From NCBI GenBank assembly GCA_002352055.1, contig DEHS01000024.1, positions 1 through 10,423 of the forward strand: a DNA stretch of 10,423 bases, written 5' to 3'. Every line of letters starts with the position of its first letter. Position 1 is the stretch's first letter. Source of the stretch: Legionellaceae bacterium UBA2794 (lineage in GTDB: Bacteria > Pseudomonadota > Gammaproteobacteria > Legionellales > Legionellaceae). Positions 1 to 6,177 of the stretch are shown here, one piece after another. Position numbers and translations under genes: made by a program. The notes below the pieces were generated by a model that was not told where the DNA came from, searched no databases, and worked only from the letters and a program-made list of their open reading frames with translations.

Positions 1-22
1 TATTAGCGAAGCGTAATACAGG
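1..22 (+). repeat. REP-like palindrome, copy 1 (cut by window edge)
   Basis: The first bases fold as TATTA-GC-GAA-GC-(bulged G13)-TAATA, followed by CAGG. This is the same design as the complete copy at 64-95: an outer stem, one bulged base, and a short inner stem with a 3-base loop. The bulge lies on the right arm, so this copy faces opposite to copy 2, and its GTAG-type head would lie left of the window. The left part of the outer arm is missing because the window starts inside the element. Recognition rests on similarity to copy 2 and on the general form of REP sequences. Confidence 0.55.
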
Positions 23-63
23 AAACTTATTAATGCACAGGTGATCAATTATGAGTGTTAAAT

Positions 64-95
64 CCCGTAATACGACTTCGTCTATTACGGGCTAC
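64..95 (-). repeat. REP-like palindrome, copy 2 (complete, GTAG head)
   Basis: CCCGTAATA (64-72) pairs perfectly with TATTACGGG (83-91). Inside that stem, a bulged C73 precedes GAC (74-76) paired with GTC (80-82) around the loop TTC. Read on the minus strand, the element begins GTAG at 95-92 directly before the stem. A GTAG tetranucleotide followed by an imperfect, bulged palindrome is the textbook form of REP sequences mobilised by RAYT (TnpA-REP) transposases. No RAYT gene is in the window. In RNA the same hairpin could stabilise or attenuate the 3' end of the leftward transcript ending at 142. Confidence 0.7.
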
Positions 96-119
96 AAATA
101 GATTGAAATTTGTTTCATC

Positions 120-133
120 GCCCGTAATAGACG
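120..133 (+). repeat. REP-like half element, copy 3
   Basis: GCCCGTAATAGACG (120-133) is identical over 14 bases to the complement of 92-79 in copy 2. It then breaks off into a run of seven G (133-139) in place of the second arm. It is therefore a truncated copy facing copy 2. Positions 79-91 and 121-133 can form a 13-bp perfect stem, with a smaller inner stem ACAAAT (94-99) / ATTTGT (108-113) in its loop, so two alternative folds share the arm 79-91. The half element ends 9 bases from the stop codon of the leftward gene at 142-891. Confidence 0.6.
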
Positions 134-141
134 GGGGGGAT

Positions 142-891
142 TTATTTAGGGTTTGGAGACATTTGAGTTATCAATTCTTCGGGTATAGTCGGTAATTTAA
201 AAAATTGAATGCGTGGCTTATGATTTTGAATATTCGCTTTAAACTCATCCATGGTTACACCTGTTTGCGTTTTAAATTGTTCTTCAAACTCAGGATCCGT
301 CATTTTTTGAGCGGTGATTTCATTCATGTATTTTATGTGCTCTTGCATCATCGGGTATATTTCCTTCGGGCAATTTTGTTCAATATACGAAGTTATAGCG
401 ATGGTTGCTTTTTTAATTAATTGATTATCGTTGTAAGGCAATTTCACAGCCAATTTCGGGTATAATGTGGCAAAATCAGCTCCGTACAATTCTACTATTC
501 CGATTTGTTTTATTTCTTTGCTTTGATTTGCTAATAATACTAAATAATCTATATTGGTCTGGTATATTTCTTTTGCTCCGGAAACAAACTGACTGACCGC
601 TGGTTCCAATAGGGTTTTATTCATATTCAGAGCCTCACTTAAGGCGGGGAGCATTGTATTTAATGCTTCTTCATATGTGGCTAACATGGCCTCTTTGATT
701 GTGGCATTTGGATGTTCCGACATGTATTTTTGTTGAAAACTAAATGAGGTATTAATAATCTGGGTGATTACCGGTCCGAGTAATGCTATATCAATTTGTT
801 CCCTCGTTAAGCTCATGTCGCTTATTTGAGTCAGTGCATTTAGAAGGTCAAGGCGAGGTTGCTCCCATATACCATAAGTAGTTAATTTCAT
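142..891 (-). CDS. Unrecognised soluble protein, 249 residues
   Basis: I do not recognise this protein. It starts MKLTTYGIWEQP, has no signal peptide or membrane segment, and appears largely helical, with polar and hydrophobic residues alternating in an amphipathic pattern and several Met/Gln/Glu-rich stretches. No catalytic motif is visible. The start is well supported: on the minus strand AAGGA (902-898) sits 6 bases before the ATG at 891-889. A -10-like TATTAT lies at 918-913, without a good -35. The gene stands alone, divergent from the acyl-CoA dehydrogenase gene, and ends at a cluster of REP-like repeats. The C-terminal part (about residues 190-249) contains 'DPEFEEQFKTQTGVTMDEFKA', which reads as a helical pair. 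It could be a lineage-specific cytosolic or secreted protein, but the C terminus (…ITQMSPNPK) lacks the acidic, Ser-rich character typical of Dot/Icm signals. Confidence 0.8.
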   Translation of the reverse strand: MKLTTYGIWEQPRLDLLNALTQISDMSLTREQIDIALLGPVITQIINTSFSFQQKYMSEHPNATIKEAMLATYEEALNTMLPALSEALNMNKTLLEPAVSQFVSGAKEIYQTNIDYLVLLANQSKEIKQIGIVELYGADFATLYPKLAVKLPYNDNQLIKKATIAITSYIEQNCPKEIYPMMQEHIKYMNEITAQKMTDPEFEEQFKTQTGVTMDEFKANIQNHKPRIQFFKLPTIPEELITQMSPNPK

Positions 892-977
892 TATGTATCC
901 TTACTAATTGTTATAATACTACAGAGCGGGCAATTGTATCATGTATTAAAATTAGTATGAAGATTTTCTTTACTGAC

Positions 978-1005
978 TTGACTTGTGTTTTTGAATTGAT
1001 ATCTT
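978..1005 (+). promoter_or_regulatory. Candidate sigma-70 promoter for the acyl-CoA dehydrogenase gene
   Basis: TTGACT (978-983, five of six to the -35 consensus) is followed after 16 bases by TATCTT (1000-1005, four of six to the -10 consensus). Transcription would start near 1012, giving a leader of about 20 bases that contains the AAGGA ribosome site (1021-1025) before the ATG at 1032. Position and spacing fit well, but the match is by eye only. Confidence 0.45.
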
Positions 1006-1031
1006 GGAAGATTAGAGTTTAAGGATAAACC

Positions 1032-2711
1032 ATGACCGATTTCTTTCAGACAGGACCAGTTTTAGGTAATCAATATGCAGAAGATCGTCTGCTTTATTCT
1101 TATCTTGAATGGAAGATACCGGCGAATGTTTTGGCTGAGATTTCGCCTGATCTCCATGCATTGGGTGAACGAACTGTTATCGAGATTTATCAGTTAGGAC
1201 TGGCTGCGGAAGCTGCTCCTCCCCGTCACATACCTTACGATCCCTGGGGGCGTAGAATCGATGTTATTGAAGTATCACAAGCCTGGAAAGATCTTGATCG
1301 TATCTCAGCAGAGGAACAATTAATCAGTATCGGTTACCAACGTAAATACGGTGCACTATCCAGAATATACCAGTTTGCCAAGCTTTATTTATTCCATCCA
1401 TCATCCGCAATTTATACCTGTCCGTTGGCCATGACCGATGGTGCTGCGCGAGCCCTAGAATTGTATGGGAATGATGATTTAAAAAATAACGCATTTGTTC
1501 ATTTGACCTCATCCGATCCGCAACAATTTTGGACCTCAGGACAATGGATGACTGAGAGAACAGGTGGTTCTGATGTGAGTGATATATCTACCATAGCAAA
1601 TACTGACGGTGACTTTTATCGACTTTCTGGTGTGAAGTGGTTCACCTCAGCAACAACATCCCAAATGGCAATGACTCTTGCGCGGATTAAAGGAGCTCCA
1701 GCAGGAAGCAGAGGATTGAGTCTTTTTTATCTTGAGTTACGCGACCCGCAAGGAAATCTGAATGGTATTCGTATTAATCGTCTAAAGGATAAATTAGGCA
1801 CCCATGCCTTGCCGACCGCAGAGTTAACCCTCGATGGAACTAAAGCTACTTTGGTTGGAACACCAGGTGAAGGGGTGAAGAAAATTTCATCACTGTTTAA
1901 TATTACCCGCATTTACAATGCGTGCAGCGCCGTGGGCTATATGCGGCGGGCTATTGCCCTTGCTCGTGATTATTCAATGAAGCGTAAAGCTTTTGGTCGG
2001 TTATTAGCAGAACATGGATTGCATGTAGAAACACTGGCCGATATGCAGATCGAATTTGAGGGTGCTTCTCATTTGGTATTTCATGCAGTAGGCCTATTAG
2101 GGAAAGAAGAAGTTAATGAGGCCAACGCTCGAGAGGTAGCTGTGTTAAGATTATTAACACCTCTGGCGAAACTATATACCGCAAAACAGGCGATCGCCGT
2201 GGTTAGTGAAGCCCTTGAAGCTTTTGGCGGTGCGGGATATATAGAAGATACTGGTCTTCCTAGACTTTTGCGTGATGCGCAGGTTCTCTCTATTTGGGAA
2301 GGCACTACTAATATATTGAGCCTTGATGTTCTTCGTGCGATTCGTAAAGAAAATGCTGCCTCATTGTTTTTAGAAGACATCCAGCAGCGACTGGACAAGG
2401 TGTCCTTAAAGCAACTTGAAGTAGCAAAAAGGCAAGCCAGTCATGCAGTAAAAAGATTGCAAGACTATCTGATTTTAATGAGTCAAATGGATGATGAACA
2501 ATTGCAAGTTGCTGCACGTCACTTTGCTTTTAACATGACTGAAACTTATGCCTCGAGTTTACTTTTGGAATTTGCAAACCGCAAGGTACCATCAGGAGTG
2601 GATAAATCGGCCGTTATTACTGCGGTTCGATGGTGCGAAAAAAAGCATACTCGATTAATAAATCCCTCAGAAAGTTACCGGGCGGATTCAAGGCTTTTAG
2701 GGTTGGGTTAA
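1032..2711 (+). CDS. Acyl-CoA dehydrogenase, AidB-like branch
   Basis: This is a FAD-dependent acyl-CoA dehydrogenase family protein, expected to oxidise an acyl-CoA to the 2,3-enoyl-CoA and pass electrons to ETF. Visible hallmarks are MTERTGGSDV (173-182, substrate/flavin loop), GVKWFTSA (200-207), KLGTHALPTAEL (254-265), RKAFGRLL (318-325), and GGAGYIEDTGLPRLLRDAQV (399-418) leading into IWEGTTNI (421-428). Glu423 is the position of the catalytic base in this family. The length of 559 residues exceeds the usual ~380-residue enzymes and, with the long N-terminal region, the MTE-x-x-GGSDV form and an extra C-terminal helical domain (about 440-559), places it near AidB/ACDH-11-type proteins. 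E. coli AidB is about 541 residues and binds DNA, but whether this protein does is unknown. The start is set by AAGGA 6 bases upstream. It is apparently a single-gene unit. Confidence 0.9.
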   Translation: MTDFFQTGPVLGNQYAEDRLLYSYLEWKIPANVLAEISPDLHALGERTVIEIYQLGLAAEAAPPRHIPYDPWGRRIDVIEVSQAWKDLDRISAEEQLISIGYQRKYGALSRIYQFAKLYLFHPSSAIYTCPLAMTDGAARALELYGNDDLKNNAFVHLTSSDPQQFWTSGQWMTERTGGSDVSDISTIANTDGDFYRLSGVKWFTSATTSQMAMTLARIKGAPAGSRGLSLFYLELRDPQGNLNGIRINRLKDKLGTHALPTAELTLDGTKATLVGTPGEGVKKISSLFNITRIYNACSAVGYMRRAIALARDYSMKRKAFGRLLAEHGLHVETLADMQIEFEGASHLVFHAVGLLGKEEVNEANAREVAVLRLLTPLAKLYTAKQAIAVVSEALEAFGGAGYIEDTGLPRLLRDAQVLSIWEGTTNILSLDVLRAIRKENAASLFLEDIQQRLDKVSLKQLEVAKRQASHAVKRLQDYLILMSQMDDEQLQVAARHFAFNMTETYASSLLLEFANRKVPSGVDKSAVITAVRWCEKKHTRLINPSESYRADSRLLGLG

Positions 2712-2774
2712 TTCAACGTCAGCCGCTACCCTGATTCTCGAATAATTGTTTATAAAATATGCTAATTTTTCTTT

Positions 2775-2822
2775 ACCTGTTTTAAAAAATCACCTAATCT
2801 TGCCAAATGAAACAGGTTTTTT
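2775..2822 (+). terminator. Possible factor-independent terminator after the acyl-CoA dehydrogenase gene
   Basis: ACCTGTTT (2775-2782) pairs with AAACAGGT (2810-2817), and six T (2817-2822) follow. The stem is 8 bp, extendable by one G-U pair, but the loop of about 25 bases is larger than usual, so folding would be weaker than in a typical terminator. It lies 63 bases after the stop codon and before the next operon, which is where a terminator is expected. Confidence 0.35.
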
Positions 2823-2823
2823 C

Positions 2824-2852
2824 CGTTAAGTATTTTGGAACATTACTTAATG
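2824..2852. promoter_or_regulatory. Dyad upstream of the methyltransferase gene (possible operator or leader hairpin)
   Basis: TTAAGTA (2826-2832) and TACTTAA (2844-2850) are perfect inverted repeats separated by 11 bases. In RNA the stem extends by G2825-U2851 and C2824-G2852 to nine pairs. The dyad ends 8 bases before the AAGGAG ribosome site (2861-2866) of the gene at 2875. It could be a binding site for a dimeric regulator, or a leader hairpin. AT-rich sequence makes chance dyads fairly common, so confidence is low. Confidence 0.25.
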
Positions 2853-2874
2853 AGTTACGAAAGGAGCGTATAGC

Positions 2875-3558
2875 ATGCGTAAACTGGTACTTTGGGGGCA
2901 TGGAATAGACGACTATCGGGAAATGTTTGGTTTGTCTGATGAGGATATGAATTCAAGGATTTTAGAATTTGGTTGTGGGCCAAGCGCAGTTAATTCCGAA
3001 CAAACACAATTAAATCATCACGTGGTCAGCGCAGATCCTTTATTTGTTCTCGATAAAGATACTTTATCATCCAAAGCGGTTATGATTTTTGCTGATATGG
3101 CCAATGAGATTAAAGCAGAAGAAGCTCGGTTTGATTTCACCCGTAGTGGTGGTTTTGAAAAGCTGGTAGCCGAGCGTCAGGAAGGAATGAACACATTCTT
3201 TGCTGATTATGAACAAGGCAAAAATGAGGGAAGATATATTGGAGTGACAGACTGCCACCTTCCTTTTGCTGATTTTTCTTTTGATTTTGCGCTGGTGTCT
3301 CATTATCTGTTCGCTGATTTGGATAATCAAACCGTTGCATTTCATTTAAAAGTTATCAAAGAGCTCGCAAGAGTTGCTAAGGATGTCCGAATTTTTCCTT
3401 TAATCGATAGGGAAGGTAATACATCAGAATTTCTGGGACCCGTTCTCCTTGGTTTGCAAAAAGAAAATTTTGGTGTTGAGGTTAAAGAAGTGGCTTTTCA
3501 TCTGCATCAAACTGGAAATGCTATGTTGCATGTATGGGCTCAGCAATGCAGCGTCTAA
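2875..3558 (+). CDS. Class I SAM-dependent methyltransferase, substrate unknown
   Basis: The 227-residue protein has a Rossmann-type methyltransferase core. ILEFGCGPSA (29-38) is motif I, the glycine-rich loop that binds S-adenosylmethionine. SADP (52-55, Asp54) fits the acidic end of strand 2 that holds the ribose hydroxyls. LPFADFSFDFALVSHYLF (129-146) matches the later core strand with its 'LPF-x-D-x-S-F-D' lead. No signal peptide or membrane segment is visible. Between strand 2 and the later strand there is a charged insert of about 60 residues (70-125), perhaps a substrate lid. The start follows AAGGAG with 8 bases spacing. It lies 24 bases upstream of pyrD and probably shares its transcript. 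The substrate (small molecule, lipid or protein) cannot be read from the sequence. Confidence 0.82.
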   Translation: MRKLVLWGHGIDDYREMFGLSDEDMNSRILEFGCGPSAVNSEQTQLNHHVVSADPLFVLDKDTLSSKAVMIFADMANEIKAEEARFDFTRSGGFEKLVAERQEGMNTFFADYEQGKNEGRYIGVTDCHLPFADFSFDFALVSHYLFADLDNQTVAFHLKVIKELARVAKDVRIFPLIDREGNTSEFLGPVLLGLQKENFGVEVKEVAFHLHQTGNAMLHVWAQQCSV

Positions 3559-3582
3559 TTTATATTAAATCGGGGTTGTTTT

Positions 3583-4584
3583 ATGTATTCTGTGCTTCGT
3601 CCATTATTATTTAAGTTCGACGCCGAGCATGCCCATAATCTGGCACTATCCACTTTAAAATATGTCCCCAAGAGTTGCTTTACACCAGTAAAAGGCATGC
3701 CGGTTCAAACTCTAGGATTAACTTTTCCCCATGCGGTGGGTCTTGCAGCGGGTTTGGATAAAAATGGAGAATACTTGGATGCTTTGGCAAAACTAGGATT
3801 TTCATTTATTGAAGTGGGAACGGTAACCCCGAAACCTCAAAGGGGAAATCCCAAGCCGCGCCTGTTTCGCTTACCCGAGGCGCAAGCCATTATAAATCGT
3901 ATGGGCTTTAATAATCACGGCGTGGATGTTTTAATCAAAAATGTTGAAAAAGCACAATATAAAGGCATATTAGGTATTAATATTGGCAAAAATAAAGATA
4001 CATCGCTCAATAAAGCTGCTGAAGATTATATTATTTGCTTAAGAAAAGTGTATTCCTGTGCTTCGTATATTACGATTAATATTTCATCTCCGAATACCCC
4101 TGATTTACGTCAGTTACAACAAACTGAATACTTTGCAAGCCTTTTAGGCCAGATTAAAAAAGAACATCATCTGTTAGCCGATCAATACCAGAAACAAGTT
4201 CCCTTACTGATTAAAGTGTCTCCCGATGAAGATGATGAAACCTTAAAACAAATGACGGAAGTTATTTTAGCTCAGGGTATTAACGGGATTATTGCCACGA
4301 ATACAACCTGCAGCAGAGAGGAAGTTAAACAGAGTCCTCATGCCAATGAAGCGGGCGGATTGAGTGGTAAGCCACTGTTTGCTTTATCGACTCATTGTTT
4401 ACGCTTACTTAAGCAATATGCAGGCAATGAGATAACACTTATTGGAGCGGGTGGTATTGATGATTTAACGAGTGCCCAGGAAAAAATAGATGCAGGCGCA
4501 TCCTTGATTCAAATTTATTCCGGTTTGATATATCAAGGTCCAAAGTTGATTTCAGAATTAGCCGCGGGTTTAAAGAGAGGATAA
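3583..4584 (+). CDS. pyrD: Dihydroorotate dehydrogenase (quinone), class 2
   Basis: PyrD oxidises dihydroorotate to orotate, the fourth step of UMP synthesis, using FMN and passing electrons to the membrane quinone pool. The 333-residue length matches the E. coli enzyme (336). The N-terminal segment (about 1-35) corresponds to the class 2 extension that docks on the inner membrane. Key sites visible are AAGLDKNG (55-62, FMN phosphate region with Lys60), INRMGFNNHG (104-113), NISSPNTP (166-173), in which Ser169 is the class 2 catalytic base, Lys211 in LIKVSPD, TNTT (239-242), and IGAGGI (287-292). A GGGGTT ribosome site (3572-3577) precedes the ATG by 5 bases. The stop overlaps the next start (TAATG), indicating translational coupling with the GNAT gene. 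Everything needed for activity appears present. Confidence 0.97.
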   Translation: MYSVLRPLLFKFDAEHAHNLALSTLKYVPKSCFTPVKGMPVQTLGLTFPHAVGLAAGLDKNGEYLDALAKLGFSFIEVGTVTPKPQRGNPKPRLFRLPEAQAIINRMGFNNHGVDVLIKNVEKAQYKGILGINIGKNKDTSLNKAAEDYIICLRKVYSCASYITINISSPNTPDLRQLQQTEYFASLLGQIKKEHHLLADQYQKQVPLLIKVSPDEDDETLKQMTEVILAQGINGIIATNTTCSREEVKQSPHANEAGGLSGKPLFALSTHCLRLLKQYAGNEITLIGAGGIDDLTSAQEKIDAGASLIQIYSGLIYQGPKLISELAAGLKRG

Positions 4585-5360
4585 TGATCCATATCGATAA
4601 AGAAGTCGCCCGGCGAATGGAAGAGTGCATTAAGCGAATTCATATAGAAGTAACAAAGTTATATCCCGTAGGTAAAGTCATGGAAATTAATGGGGGAGCG
4701 GCCTGTTTTTCAGGGGTGGATTCCTATTTGTCACAAGTGATTGGATGGGGTTTTAACACCAAAGAAAAATTACTCAACTCTGAGTTAAACAGTATTGAGC
4801 GCTTTTATAAAGACCTTAATCATCAACGAATCGATATTGAATTGTGCCCCTATGCAGGAACATTCCTGGCGGAATTTTTAAGTTATCGTGGTTATCGTAT
4901 TACAGAGTTAAATAATATATCTCTTTTTGATTTGAAGACCCATCATGTATCTGTCCCTCATGTGGATATTCGAGAAGTTTCGCCGGAGGAATTTGATTTA
5001 TGGTCGAAGACTATAGCGCTGGGATTTGGTTTTATCGAGGCAAAAACCCAATTTTCATATTATATAAGAGCACAAGGAGTTCGAGCTTTTGCTGCATATA
5101 TTGGAGGTAAAATTGTTGCCGGGGGTACTATAGCGATACATGAAACTATTGGTGACCTGGGCGTGACCAGTACTTTACCCTCATACAGAAATATGGGACT
5201 ACAAAAGCAATTAATCCTGGCGCGATTAAATTACGCAAAAAACCACGGTTTAGAGTTAGCTACAATGACCACTGTTCCTGGCACTATTTCCGATCTGAAT
5301 AATCAAAAATCAGGCTTTCGCACCGCTTATACGCGGATTAAAATGACGCTTGAGCTATGA
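4584..5360 (+). CDS. GNAT family N-acetyltransferase, substrate unknown
   Basis: The 258-residue protein ends in a GNAT fold. LGVTSTLPSYRNMGLQKQLI (192-211) is motif A, with the R-N-M-G-L-Q acetyl-CoA pyrophosphate loop followed by the helix ILARLNYAKNHGL. The closing NNQKSGFRTAYTRIKM (239-254) matches the usual 'N-x-x-(S/K)-x-x-(L/K)-x-x-GF-x-x-x-Y' end of the domain. The N-terminal half (1-120) has the composition of a second, degenerate GNAT-like or substrate-selecting domain without its own motif A. The start ATG shares its A with the pyrD stop codon, and GAGAGG (4575-4580) serves as ribosome site inside pyrD. It is therefore co-expressed with pyrD, though no biochemical link to pyrimidine synthesis is evident. 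A related two-domain layout is known for some acetyltransferases acting on small amines or on antibiotics; the substrate here is open. Confidence 0.85.
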   Translation: MIHIDKEVARRMEECIKRIHIEVTKLYPVGKVMEINGGAACFSGVDSYLSQVIGWGFNTKEKLLNSELNSIERFYKDLNHQRIDIELCPYAGTFLAEFLSYRGYRITELNNISLFDLKTHHVSVPHVDIREVSPEEFDLWSKTIALGFGFIEAKTQFSYYIRAQGVRAFAAYIGGKIVAGGTIAIHETIGDLGVTSTLPSYRNMGLQKQLILARLNYAKNHGLELATMTTVPGTISDLNNQKSGFRTAYTRIKMTLEL

Positions 5361-5388
5361 TTAATCTATTTTGGTAGTTGATTAATCA
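5358..5388. repeat. Perfect inverted repeat holding both convergent stop codons
   Basis: TGATTAATC (5358-5366) and GATTAATCA (5380-5388) are exact complements with a 13-base loop. The left arm starts with the TGA stop of the GNAT gene, and the right arm contains the TAA stop of the leftward gene (5384-5382). As a hairpin it would form in both transcripts and could act as a weak bidirectional terminator or 3'-end stabiliser. The stem has only two G-C pairs and no strong T run follows on either side, so true factor-independent termination is doubtful. Confidence 0.4.
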
Positions 5389-5981
5389 GATGAAATAGAT
5401 GAAATATAAGTGGTAGTCGAATCGTTGTATTCATCGCTTGAATCGTCCTTTTCTAACTTTTGTGAAACAACGTTTACTGCAGTAAAGAATCTTCTTCTGG
5501 TTCTTAATGCAGAATCTGAATCACTTTGGGTTGACTGGGCTGATTTTTCTAAATCATTATTTTGTTCTATTCTTAATCTTTTAGTTGCAGTATGTTCATC
5601 CGATTCTGACAATTCTGAACGCGGTCTTTTCCTGGTCTCCACTAAAGGTGCGTTTAAAAGATAGGAAAGCTGTTTTTTTTCAAAATAATCGTTGATCACG
5701 ATCACTAGCTCATAACCGATAGGATTCACTTTATTTTTTAATTGTTTGATTATATCGGCTCGCCATATTAATAAAAAAGTTACTAAATCAGCTACCTCAA
5801 CAGTGGCGTTCTCTATTAATTTATATAGACTGTTTGATAAAATTTGATTTTTTGTCTCATCAAACCAATCATGCTCTAATTGTACAAGACTTACCTGGTT
5901 GTTCTTTATTTTTCCAATAAATTTTATTAGAGAATTACTGTTTATAAAAGCATCTATAAGCTCTTGTTTTAAATCAGACAT
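5382..5981 (-). CDS. Hypothetical 199-residue protein with bipartite NLS-like motif; candidate secreted effector
   Basis: I recognise no family. Residues 1-112 are largely helical and hydrophobic-polar (…NPIGYELVIVINDYFEKKQLSYLLN…), without a signal peptide. The C-terminal 85 residues are low-complexity and charged. RKRPR (117-121) and KRLR (134-137), separated by 12 residues, make a classical bipartite nuclear-localisation pattern, and a third basic cluster RTRRR (160-164) follows. The end, from KLEKDD (175) on, is rich in Ser, Thr, Asp and Glu, with Ile at position -4 (196). This fits known Dot/Icm C-terminal signals of Legionella (small, polar, acidic, hydrophobic residue at -3 or -4). No good ribosome site precedes the ATG at 5981-5979, and codon use is visibly AT-rich. 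An 84-residue reading frame on the opposite strand (5410-5664) is rejected in favour of this one. Existence as a gene is likely; the effector role is inference. Confidence 0.72.
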   Translation of the reverse strand: MSDLKQELIDAFINSNSLIKFIGKIKNNQVSLVQLEHDWFDETKNQILSNSLYKLIENATVEVADLVTFLLIWRADIIKQLKNKVNPIGYELVIVINDYFEKKQLSYLLNAPLVETRKRPRSELSESDEHTATKRLRIEQNNDLEKSAQSTQSDSDSALRTRRRFFTAVNVVSQKLEKDDSSDEYNDSTTTYISSISSD

Positions 5982-6028
5982 AAAGGCAATTTTTAGTTAA
6001 ATTGGATAAACTATATCATTTAATATGG

Positions 6029-6050
6029 ATTACATACACTAAATGTAACC
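6029..6050. promoter_or_regulatory. TTACAT/ATGTAA dyad in the divergent spacer
   Basis: TTACAT (6030-6035) and ATGTAA (6043-6048) are perfect inverted repeats with a 7-base spacer. Flanking GG (6027-6028, with a bulged A) and CC (6049-6050) extend the symmetry. The dyad lies between the leftward 199-residue gene and msbA. A TGTAAT, five of six to a -10 box, reads leftward at 6034-6029 and overlaps the dyad, so a bound regulator could block or activate that gene. The whole spacer 5982-6177 is AT-rich and shows no other structure I trust. Confidence 0.28.
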
Positions 6051-6177
6051 TATTAAAACAACAATTATTTGAGAAACAGTCAATTTCATGAATGTATCCT
6101 GTCACTGAATCAATGGCACTTGAATCGAATAAGCGTTACAATTGGTTCAAATTTGTCACTTATAAATTAACGAATTA

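Noticed and set aside
1..140. CRISPR-like array
   Set aside because: The repeated units are palindromic, alternate in orientation and have unequal spacing with no unique uniform spacers; this fits REP elements.
205..420. Plus-strand 71-residue frame opposite the 249-residue gene
   Set aside because: It is rich in Phe/Leu/Arg as expected of antisense sequence and has no ribosome site.
892..960. Full sigma-70 promoter for the leftward 249-residue gene
   Set aside because: TATTAT at 918-913 is a fair -10 box, but no hexamer at 16-18 bases resembles a -35, so I did not list a promoter.
1324..2517. Several leftward frames of 60-105 residues inside the acyl-CoA dehydrogenase gene
   Set aside because: The plus-strand gene is full length with intact motifs, and the overlapping frames show no ribosome sites or recognisable protein character.
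3067..3345. Leftward frames inside the methyltransferase gene
   Set aside because: Two overlapping shadow frames rich in Lys/Phe/Ile, with no motif or start signal.
5410..5664. 84-residue reading frame on the plus strand opposite the 199-residue gene
   Set aside because: It is a shadow of the Ser/Asp-rich leftward frame; it has no ribosome site and its composition merely mirrors the opposite strand.
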